Shown piece after piece: positions 1 to 5,139 of a DNA stretch of 11,794 nucleotides. Both the position numbers and the translations under genes were made by a program. The stretch is from Lentihominibacter faecis. Lineage in GTDB: Bacteria > Bacillota > Clostridia > Peptostreptococcales > Anaerovoracaceae. The notes beneath the pieces are model-generated. The model saw only the letters and a list, made by a program, of their open reading frames with translations, made no database searches and was not told the origin of the DNA. Position 1 is the first letter of the stretch. Every line of letters begins with the position of its first letter. Location: positions 1-11,794 of the forward strand of contig NZ_JACRWC010000083.1 of the NCBI RefSeq assembly GCF_014306095.1. The letters are read 5' to 3'.

Positions 1-7
1 GAGACAG
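1..7. other. Residual Nextera mosaic-end adapter (partial)
   Basis: The first seven bases, GAGACAG, equal the last seven of the 19-bp Tn5 mosaic end AGATGTGTATAAGAGACAG. Seven bases alone could be chance. The full mosaic end in the expected inverted orientation at the other end of the window makes leftover adapter likely. The encoded MerR protein also loses its usual N-x-Y-R pattern just here. Confidence 0.7.
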
Positions 8-107
8 GGTTGTTGCGGCGCTGCGGCGTTAAAAGTCCGCGTTCTACATAATAGCGGACGGCGGACACATTCATATTGTATTTTTCTGCAAAGGCTCCGA
101 TTCTCAT
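1..107 (-). CDS. MerR-family transcriptional regulator, N-terminal fragment
   Basis: Reading from the ATG at 107-105 on the minus strand gives MRIGAFAEKYNMNVSAVRYY followed by VERGLLTPQRRNN. This is the signature MerR winged-helix start: a first helix, the recognition helix with V-x-x-V-R-Y-Y, then the G-L-L wing and P-x-R. A ribosome binding site (AAAGGAAC) lies 7-8 bases upstream. MerR proteins bind promoters as dimers and usually distort an over-long -35/-10 spacer to activate; many also repress themselves. Here the gene diverges from the DUF3830/dehydrogenase operon, so it is probably the local regulator. The effector-binding C-terminus lies beyond the contig edge. The codons at positions 1-7 are probably adapter sequence, so the last two or three residues are not genuine. 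The family is secure; the ligand is unknown. Confidence 0.88.
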   Translation of the reverse strand, partial: MRIGAFAEKYNMNVSAVRYYVERGLLTPQRRNNPV

Positions 108-134
108 AAGCTGTTCCTTTCTTTTGCTGTTTTT

Positions 135-163
135 ATTATAGAACGCACCTTGCGCAAAAGCAA
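135..163 (-). promoter_or_regulatory. Promoter of the merR-like gene
   Basis: On the minus strand there is a -10 TATAAT (140 down to 135) and a -35 TTGCTT (163 down to 158), separated by 17 bases. It reads toward the ATG at 107. The -35 touches the edge of the 26-bp palindrome at 162-187, so a protein bound there would affect this promoter, consistent with autoregulation. Confidence 0.6.
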
Positions 164-178
164 CATCTAAAGTATACT
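150..178 (+). promoter_or_regulatory. Candidate promoter P1 for the DUF3830 operon
   Basis: A -35 TTGCGC (150-155) and a -10 TATACT (173-178) are separated by 17 bases. The -10 sits at the centre of the 26-bp palindrome, so a bound protein would be expected to block it. This competes with the P2 model at 202-232; the sequence does not decide which is used. Confidence 0.4.
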
Positions 179-187
179 TTAGATGTT
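162..187. promoter_or_regulatory. Perfect 26-bp palindromic operator
   Basis: Positions 162-174 (AACATCTAAAGTA) and 175-187 (TACTTTAGATGTT) are exact reverse complements with no spacer. The dyad lies between the divergent merR-like and DUF3830 genes. It abuts the minus-strand -35 and covers a plausible plus-strand -10. It has no T-run and is placed as an operator, not a terminator. The adjacent MerR-family protein is the obvious candidate ligand, which is an inference. Confidence 0.75.
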
Positions 188-201
188 AGAGAGCTTTTCG
201 C

Positions 202-232
202 TTGCAGTCAAGTGTACTTTATCTGTTATGGT
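202..232 (+). promoter_or_regulatory. Candidate MerR-type promoter P2 with 19-bp spacer and second operator site
   Basis: A -35 TTGCAG (202-207) and a -10 TATGGT (227-232) are separated by 19 bases, the over-long spacer typical of MerR-activated promoters. The spacer contains AAGTGTACTTTATCTGTT (210-227), which matches the right half of the palindrome (170-187) at 15 of 18 positions. The offset is exactly 40 bases. Placement just upstream of the DUF3830 gene fits activation by the divergent regulator. Confidence 0.5.
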
Positions 233-264
233 GAAAAAAAGATTCTTTTAAGGAGGAGACTATC

Positions 265-684
265 ATGAAAAAGGTTGAAATCAAATCAGGTGAATTTCGT
301 TTTGTTGGAAAACTTTTGACAGAGGAAGCGCCGGAAACGTGTCGCGTATTTGAAAATATGCTGCCGCTGAAGAGTCAGTTCATCCACGTGCGCTGGAGCG
401 GTGAAGGCATCTGGATCCCATACGGCGATCTGCGGACGGGTCTGGATTACGAAAACCATACGTCTCATCCTGCAAAGGGAGAGATGCTCCTGTATCCAGG
501 CGGCATCAGCGAAATGGAAATCATCATGTCCTACGGCAGATGTATGTTTGCCAGCCAGCACGGACAGCTTTCGGGGAATCATTTCCTGACCATCATCGAG
601 GGACTGGACGATCTGTATGATTTCGGCCGCAAGGTACTGTACGATGGGGCACAGGATATTGAAATCACTTTGCTGGAAGACTAA
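265..684 (+). CDS. DUF3830 family protein
   Basis: This 139-residue protein matches the DUF3830 pattern along its length: an early aPETC helix start (residues 22-26), LP near 34, H-x-R-W-S-G-E near 41-47, E-N-x-T (63-66), L-Y-P-G-G-I-S-E (76-83), Y-G (90-91), F-A-S (95-97) and a final GQLSGNHFLTIIEGL segment. The family is thought to have a cyclophilin-like beta-barrel fold, but no reaction is established. There is no signal peptide or membrane segment, so it should be cytoplasmic. The start is set by AAGGAGG eight bases upstream of the ATG. It lies 26 bases before the dehydrogenase gene and is almost certainly cotranscribed with it, suggesting a role in handling a small carboxylate. The family call is firm; the function is unknown. 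Confidence 0.85.
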   Translation: MKKVEIKSGEFRFVGKLLTEEAPETCRVFENMLPLKSQFIHVRWSGEGIWIPYGDLRTGLDYENHTSHPAKGEMLLYPGGISEMEIIMSYGRCMFASQHGQLSGNHFLTIIEGLDDLYDFGRKVLYDGAQDIEITLLED

Positions 685-710
685 AGGTTTGAAATACGGA
701 GGAAGAGATT

Positions 711-1640
711 ATGAAAATCGTAGTGATCGAGCCGTTGGCGGTAGAGGAAAAGCGTTTCCTTGAAATCGCGCGGGCGGCTGTTGGGCAAGAGCATGAAATC
801 GTCTGCTATGATACACGCACGACGGATGTGAAAGAGCTTGGCGAGCGAGGCAAAGACGCGGATATCATTGCCCTGGGCAATCTGCCGTTCCCGCGGGAGG
901 TGCTGGAACAGTGCGAGAACCTGAAGATGCTGGCAGTAGCCTTTACAGGTCTGGATCACGTGGATCTGGCTTACTGCGAAGAACGCGGCATTAAAGTCCA
1001 GAACTGCGCCGGATATGCGACGACCGCCGTAGCGGAGCTGACTTTCGGGCTGATGCTGGACGTGTACCGGAATATTTTACCGTGCGACGAAGCGGCCAGA
1101 GCAGGCGGCACGAAAGACGGTCTGGTGGGATTTGAGCTGGAAGGCAAGACCATCGGTGTGGTAGGAACAGGAGCCATCGGAGCCAGAGTCATCGAGCTGG
1201 CCAAGGCATTCCACATGAATGTTCTGGCTTATAATCGGACACCGGGCAAGGTCAAGGATGTGGATTATGTGGCTCTGGAAGAGTTGTTGGAAAAATCCGA
1301 TATCGTTTCTCTCCACGTACCTTTGACGCCGGAAACGAAGGGAATCATCGGTGAAAAGGAGCTGGCACTGATGAAGCCGTCGGCGATCCTTATCAATACA
1401 GCCCGCGGTCCGGTGGCAGATACGAAAGCACTGGCGGACGCTTTGCAGTCTGGAAAAATCGCAGGCGCCGGAATCGACGTGTTCGATGCAGAACCACCGC
1501 TTGACCCGGCGGATCCGCTGCTTCACACGCCGCACACCGTGGTGACACCGCACGTTGCTTTCGCAACGAAGGAATCCATGATCAAGCGAGCCATCATCGA
1601 GTTTGATAATATTGCAGCGTTTATTGGGGAGAGGAAATAA
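711..1640 (+). CDS. D-isomer-specific 2-hydroxyacid dehydrogenase
   Basis: This 309-residue cytoplasmic oxidoreductase of the SerA/hydroxypyruvate-reductase superfamily interconverts a 2-keto acid and a D-2-hydroxy acid using NAD(P)(H). The substrate-binding lobe (about 1-100) is followed by the Rossmann domain with G-x-G-x-x-G at 152-157 (GTGAIG). The catalytic Arg is R232 in NTARG, the acid is E261 in DVFDAEPP, and the base is H281 in TPHVA. The second Rossmann strand ends in Y-N-R-T (175-178), without the Asp that usually selects NAD, hinting at NADP(H) use. A ribosome binding site (GGAGG) precedes the ATG. It follows the DUF3830 gene by 26 bases and is followed directly by a terminator, so it is the last gene of a two-gene operon. 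It lacks the C-terminal ACT domain of long SerA enzymes. The exact substrate cannot be read. Confidence 0.92.
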   Translation: MKIVVIEPLAVEEKRFLEIARAAVGQEHEIVCYDTRTTDVKELGERGKDADIIALGNLPFPREVLEQCENLKMLAVAFTGLDHVDLAYCEERGIKVQNCAGYATTAVAELTFGLMLDVYRNILPCDEAARAGGTKDGLVGFELEGKTIGVVGTGAIGARVIELAKAFHMNVLAYNRTPGKVKDVDYVALEELLEKSDIVSLHVPLTPETKGIIGEKELALMKPSAILINTARGPVADTKALADALQSGKIAGAGIDVFDAEPPLDPADPLLHTPHTVVTPHVAFATKESMIKRAIIEFDNIAAFIGERK

Positions 1641-1649
1641 ATCGATAAC

Positions 1650-1691
1650 AAAAAGGGACACAGCATTGTATCTTATGTTATGTCCCTTTTT
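1650..1691. terminator. Bidirectional intrinsic terminator
   Basis: AAAAAGGGACA (1650-1660) pairs perfectly with TGTCCCTTTTT (1681-1691) around a 20-base loop. The T-run in the 3' arm serves the dehydrogenase operon on the plus strand. The A-run in the 5' arm becomes a T-run on the minus strand and serves the convergent zinc-finger gene. Confidence 0.85.
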
Positions 1692-1723
1692 CATTATCCA
1701 TTTTTAAGATGCTTATGTGAAAA

Positions 1724-1951
1724 CTAAGCGGCCTGCCCATAGTCTATCACTGCTACTTCTTGCATCAATTTCTTTGCTGCTGCAACGAGTTGTTCCAACC
1801 GTTCGGAGACTTCATCCGTGTAATATTTCTCACCGCATTGACTACACTCACGGCATGGAACGTTTTTGATTATGATCGTACAATTCTTATAATTCACAAC
1901 GTGTGTCGTTGTGCTTTCAACCAATGTGTCATTCTTGCAATACATACACAT
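1724..1951 (-). CDS. YgiT-type (MqsA N-terminal-like) zinc-finger protein, orphan
   Basis: This 75-residue protein begins M-C-M-Y-C and carries V-P-C-R-E-C-S-Q-C-G-E-K-Y-Y (31-44), the paired CxxC zinc-knuckle pattern of YgiT/MqsA-type antitoxin N-domains (C2/C5 with C36/C39, and an extra C33). A charged helix (about 47-65) and a short VAVIDY strand follow, as in stand-alone YgiT-type proteins. It has no helix-turn-helix domain, so it is much shorter than full MqsA. Ribosome binding site GGAGG is six bases from the ATG. Partners of this family are small toxins (MqsR-, HigB- or DUF4258-like) encoded next to it. No such reading frame exists upstream (1952-2148) or downstream (1641-1723), so it appears solitary. 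Family confidence is good; an antitoxin role is unproven. Confidence 0.82.
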   Translation of the reverse strand: MCMYCKNDTLVESTTTHVVNYKNCTIIIKNVPCRECSQCGEKYYTDEVSERLEQLVAAAKKLMQEVAVIDYGQAA

Positions 1952-1968
1952 ACAATACCTCCACCTAT

Positions 1969-1997
1969 ATAGTATTCTACAATTCCATTCAGAACAA
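1969..1997 (-). promoter_or_regulatory. Promoter of the YgiT-type gene
   Basis: On the minus strand a -35 TTGTTC (1997 to 1992) and a -10 TACTAT (1974 to 1969) are separated by 17 bases. The predicted start site falls only a few bases before the ribosome binding site at 1962-1958, giving a very short leader. Confidence 0.6.
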
Positions 1998-2025
1998 TAT
2001 TTTTCAAAAATAAAAACATTTTTCT

Positions 2026-2063
2026 ACATCTGTAACAACTCTGAAACATCTGTAATGTAAGAT
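2026..2063 (+). promoter_or_regulatory. Direct-repeat operator and promoter region of the sensor operon
   Basis: ACATCTGTAA occurs at 2026-2035 and again at 2046-2055. A related CTGAAAC at 2041 lies between the copies, giving CTGTAAC/CTGAAAC/CTGTAAT at 2030, 2041 and 2050, roughly one helical turn apart. OmpR/PhoB-family regulators bind such head-to-tail repeats near -35. A -10-like TAAGAT occurs at 2058-2063 and again at 2071-2076; which is used is uncertain. Because the operon encodes an OmpR-type regulator, autoregulation is likely. The roughly 85-base leader that follows contains a 7-bp stem (2088-2094 with 2108-2114) of unknown meaning. Confidence 0.5.
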
Positions 2064-2148
2064 AGGAGTATAAGATGAGGAGTCTGCAAAGGATCCGGAT
2101 CGCAGAAATCCTTTTACTATTGTCGAAGAAAAGGAAAAGGTGATAATA

Positions 2149-3165
2149 ATGAAGAAAAAGATTACACTACTGGTTTTACTGGTGACAACTTTATCGCTGG
2201 GACTGGTGCTGGCTTCATTTCGCCAGCCGCAGGCAGATGCAGACGCGGAAACAGCTTCGTATGAGGCGACATCTTTTGACTTGCCGGAGGAAGCGGAGTA
2301 TATTACGGATTTGAAAGCGATGCAGGATGGAACGATTTGCGCTGTAGCAGGAAGTTCCCAGGCCCAGGACGTGATATGCTATACATCGAAAGATCAGGGT
2401 AAAACCTGGGAGGAGACTGCGAGATATGCTTCACGTTTACCGATCACGATCAAACAAACGGATTATGTAGAAGGATATGGCTATCTGGCAGAGGATGGAA
2501 CGATTGGCATCTATCTGGGTATTACTCCGAATACATCCAAAGCAGATGTAGAAAAAGATTCTTCCAATCTGAAAACAAATAATTATAATTTCATCATTCA
2601 GCCGAACGGAACTATCATTTCCATTGAACACAAAACCGTACAGGAACGAAGCTGTTATAAAATGCATTTCGCTGGAAACAGTTGTTATCTGGAAGATATT
2701 CAGGGAAATCTTTATGAAGTGAATAAAACCAGTGGAACATGGAAAGGCAAAGTCCTCAGCTATGATAAAGTGGATTTGCTTAACGGCAAACTCTTTGCAG
2801 GAGAAAACGGCGTCTATGCAGTGGATGCAAAGCAACTGGCAACAGTAAGCTCTGAAAGAACAGAGACATCCTTAGAACCTGTCTTGGAACGACTTCAGAA
2901 GCACATCGATCCAGATGCCTTTGAACGAGAATATGTGACTGCGGCTACAGAAGATCAGAACATTCTTTATTATGGAGATAAACAGGGACTCTGGAAGATC
3001 ACAGCTCGGGGTGAGTCCTGCCTGATTTCAGGAAAGAATATTCGCAGCATGACTGGAAAAGGCGATTTGCGTAATCTGGCGGTGCAGGAGGATGGAACGA
3101 TGATCCTTGCCGTATCTACGATGGATGGACAATCCAGTCTTGTACAGTATGTGCCGGTACAGTAA
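2149..3165 (+). CDS. Exported Asp-box (BNR-like) repeat protein linked to a two-component system
   Basis: This 338-residue protein starts with MKKK and a hydrophobic stretch (5-22) ending LVLAS, a plausible signal peptide with no lipobox cysteine. The ATG at 2149 is chosen over the in-frame GTG at 2140 because AAGG at 2137-2140 sits eight bases before it, while the GTG has almost no spacer. The mature part is beta-rich with alternating short strands and D-G turns. It holds one clear Asp-box, S-K-D-Q-G-K-T-W (80-87), and further strand pairs such as LYEVNKTSGTW, GVYAVDAK, GLWKITARG and TMILAVS, suggesting a beta-propeller. It precedes the response regulator and kinase on the same strand and is probably cotranscribed. 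I infer an extracytoplasmic sensing or accessory role. No specific family is recognised. Confidence 0.75.
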   Translation: MKKKITLLVLLVTTLSLGLVLASFRQPQADADAETASYEATSFDLPEEAEYITDLKAMQDGTICAVAGSSQAQDVICYTSKDQGKTWEETARYASRLPITIKQTDYVEGYGYLAEDGTIGIYLGITPNTSKADVEKDSSNLKTNNYNFIIQPNGTIISIEHKTVQERSCYKMHFAGNSCYLEDIQGNLYEVNKTSGTWKGKVLSYDKVDLLNGKLFAGENGVYAVDAKQLATVSSERTETSLEPVLERLQKHIDPDAFEREYVTAATEDQNILYYGDKQGLWKITARGESCLISGKNIRSMTGKGDLRNLAVQEDGTMILAVSTMDGQSSLVQYVPVQ

Positions 3166-3190
3166 AATAAAGAAAAGTCTTTTCAGGGAT

Positions 3191-3215
3191 AAGGCTCCTG
3201 CACGCCGGGAGCCTT
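3191..3215 (+). terminator. Intercistronic hairpin, possible attenuator
   Basis: AAGGCTCC (3191-3198) pairs perfectly with GGAGCCTT (3208-3215) around a 9-base loop, between the exported-protein gene and the response-regulator gene. Only three T residues follow, so it should be a weak terminator. It may lower downstream expression or protect the upstream message from 3' decay. The response-regulator ribosome binding site lies just after it. Confidence 0.5.
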
Positions 3216-3233
3216 TGGAAAGGAAGTGGCACC

Positions 3234-3890
3234 ATGACCAATATTTTAGTAGTAGAAGATGACTTTGCTATTCGGGAACTGATCTGCCGCACGCTGGCTG
3301 CAAAGGGATATCAAATGTCGCAGGTTTCCTGCGGGGCAGAGGCGGTTTCTGTGGTGGATAGAGAATCGCTGGATCTGATTTTACTCGATGTGAATTTGCC
3401 AGATATCGACGGGTTCTCTTTGCACCGACATCTGGGAGATGTTCCAGTTATCTATATTACAGCACGGGATGAAGTCAAGGACCGTCTGCGTGGGTTTGAA
3501 CTAGGCGCTTACGATTATCTCGTAAAGCCATTTGATTTGCAGGAGTTGGCGGCACGCGTCCAGGCCGTCCTTTGCAGAAAGGTGCCAAAGAAGAAAGAGG
3601 TTGTTTTGCAGATCGGCGACCTTAAGATCGACCTGCAAACCTGCAGTGTTTCTCGGGAAAAACAGGAAATAGATCTCAGCGCCCGTGAGTTTGAGCTGCT
3701 GAAAGCCTTTGCAGAACATAAGAACAAAGTCCTTTCCCGGCAGCAGCTGTTAGAACTGGCATGGGAGCCGGGATTCGACGGCGACTTACGCACGGTGGAC
3801 ATCCATGTGCAGCGCTTGCGAAAAAAACTGGATCTACATAAAACGATCAAAACTGTATTTAAAATGGGATATAAGCTGGAGATCAAATGA
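3234..3890 (+). CDS. OmpR-family response regulator
   Basis: This 218-residue protein has a receiver domain (about 3-112) with the acidic pocket E8-D9-D10, phosphoacceptor D52 in LILLDVNLPDIDG, switch residue T76 in YITARD and K98 in YLVKPFD. It is joined to a C-terminal OmpR/PhoB winged helix (about 124-217) with LSAREFELL, the recognition helix TVDIHVQRLRKKL and the final hairpin TVFKMGYKLEI. It is a complete DNA-binding regulator acting in the cytoplasm after phosphorylation by the downstream kinase. The ATG has AAGGAAG upstream. The gene overlaps the kinase gene by four bases (ATGA), so the two are translationally coupled. Its probable targets include the direct repeats at 2026-2056 upstream of its own operon. 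The signal and regulon are unknown. Confidence 0.95.
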   Translation: MTNILVVEDDFAIRELICRTLAAKGYQMSQVSCGAEAVSVVDRESLDLILLDVNLPDIDGFSLHRHLGDVPVIYITARDEVKDRLRGFELGAYDYLVKPFDLQELAARVQAVLCRKVPKKKEVVLQIGDLKIDLQTCSVSREKQEIDLSAREFELLKAFAEHKNKVLSRQQLLELAWEPGFDGDLRTVDIHVQRLRKKLDLHKTIKTVFKMGYKLEIK

Positions 3891-5032
3891 TGAAAAAGAA
3901 ACCGAAAACAACTTTGAAACTCTGGGAAAAAAGCTTTCTGCTGACGTTTTGCGTGTTTTTTATCCTTCTCAACATCGCATTCGGAATCTGGTCGGTGTAT
4001 CAGTTTAAAAGTGCATTGACGAGGGAAATGGAATTTTGCAGAGCAGAGGCGCAGCAGCTGACCGCAAGAATTTCTGCAGTGAATGAAAAAGCGCCTTCGG
4101 AACTGGAGATGGAACGTTTGTTGCATTTTTACAGCGGCAGGCAGACATACTTAAAAATCATTTTTGATGGAGAACAATGGATGAATTCCTTTCCCGATGA
4201 CGCGATACTGGCAGAGCATAACGGTACGGTGCGAGTGGGAAACGATACTTTTTACTATTATGATTCTCTGCTGGATGCGGGAATCCGCGATCAGAATGCG
4301 GAGCTTTGTTATGCAAAGAATTTGGCCGGGTTTTATGGAAAACAATACAAGATTCTGGCAGGGACGGCGGCAGCTATGCTTCTGATCAGCGCTATCGTAG
4401 GAGCATTGCTGTATCAGGCGATGAAACGGATCTATCGTCCTGTTAGCAATATTTCTCACGAGCTGAAAACGCCGCTGACCAGCGTGATGGGATATGCGCA
4501 GTATTTGTCACAGACATCAAGGCTGTCTGAGGCGGATCGGAAATTTGCACAGCAGCAGATTTTGCAGGAAGCTTATTATATGAAGGATATCGTGGATCGA
4601 GTCTTGACCTTGGATAGCATTAAAAATACGGGGATTCATCGGGAAGTTATTTCTATGGAACCACTATTGGAAGAACTGTGTCAGCTAGATGATGGGATTT
4701 CTATTGAGAGCAGTCTGGCTACGCTGGAATGTGATCCAGTACTAATAAAATCCATGCTTCTCAATCTGGTCAACAATGGACTGCGGGAATCGAAAAGCGT
4801 TCAGATCGCAGCTTCAGCAGAGGGAATCACCATCTCCAATGAAGCCCCGGCATTGACTGCGCGCGATGTGCGCCATCTGAACCAAGGAGAACTATTATCC
4901 AGAGAAAAAATCAAAGGCAGCGGTTACGGGATCCCGCTTTGCCACGAAATATCCAAATTTCACGGATGGAAGCTGGAGTATACTTTGCAGCATCATAATC
5001 TGACAGCTCATATTCATTTTGCCGGGAAATAA
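3887..5032 (+). CDS. Sensor histidine kinase lacking a HAMP domain
   Basis: This 381-residue membrane kinase has TM1 at about 17-37, an extracytoplasmic domain of about 120 residues, and TM2 at about 157-176. The sequence then runs through MKRIYRPV straight into the H-box SNISHELKTPLTS with phosphoacceptor H191. Only about 14 residues separate TM2 from the histidine, so there is no room for a HAMP domain. The ATPase lobe has an N-box (LLNLVNNGLRES, N293/N297) and a G2 box (GSGYGIPLC, 344-352). The usual DxGxG is replaced by I-S-N-E-A-P-A-L (316-323). A family variant and an internal deletion both fit; the frame is intact. It pairs with the overlapping response regulator and probably senses an envelope signal with the exported protein. 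Confidence 0.93.
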   Translation: MMKKKPKTTLKLWEKSFLLTFCVFFILLNIAFGIWSVYQFKSALTREMEFCRAEAQQLTARISAVNEKAPSELEMERLLHFYSGRQTYLKIIFDGEQWMNSFPDDAILAEHNGTVRVGNDTFYYYDSLLDAGIRDQNAELCYAKNLAGFYGKQYKILAGTAAAMLLISAIVGALLYQAMKRIYRPVSNISHELKTPLTSVMGYAQYLSQTSRLSEADRKFAQQQILQEAYYMKDIVDRVLTLDSIKNTGIHREVISMEPLLEELCQLDDGISIESSLATLECDPVLIKSMLLNLVNNGLRESKSVQIAASAEGITISNEAPALTARDVRHLNQGELLSREKIKGSGYGIPLCHEISKFHGWKLEYTLQHHNLTAHIHFAGK

Positions 5033-5096
5033 ACTTCGTTGGAAATTTCGTCGTGTTGTTTTCATCCCGCCTCGATCCTCAAACCTCGTCTTTTTC

Positions 5097-5139
5097 CCTC
5101 CCGCCCCGCATACATTGAAAGGGGAAGGGAGGTTTTTTT
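5097..5139 (+). terminator. Intrinsic terminator whose 3' arm is the next gene's Shine-Dalgarno
   Basis: CCTCCC (5097-5102) pairs with GGGAGG (5127-5132) and CCCC (5104-5107) with GGGG (5121-5124), with a small internal bulge and a 13-base loop. Seven T residues follow (5133-5139). This is a canonical intrinsic terminator after the two-component operon. The GGGAGG of its 3' arm lies seven bases before the GTG start at 5140, so the same bases serve as ribosome binding site of the carboxypeptidase gene. Confidence 0.82.

Noticed and set aside
1077..1694. 205-residue minus-strand frame over the dehydrogenase gene
   Set aside because: It begins inside the bidirectional terminator and is antisense to a well-conserved dehydrogenase; no domain is visible.
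2140..2148. GTG at 2140 as start of the exported-protein gene
   Set aside because: It leaves almost no room for a ribosome binding site and adds three residues before the MKKK export signal; the ATG at 2149 has AAGG at good spacing.
3515..4126. 203-residue minus-strand frame across the regulator/kinase junction
   Set aside because: It is antisense to two overlapping, motif-complete genes and is Ser/Arg/Cys-rich without a start signal.
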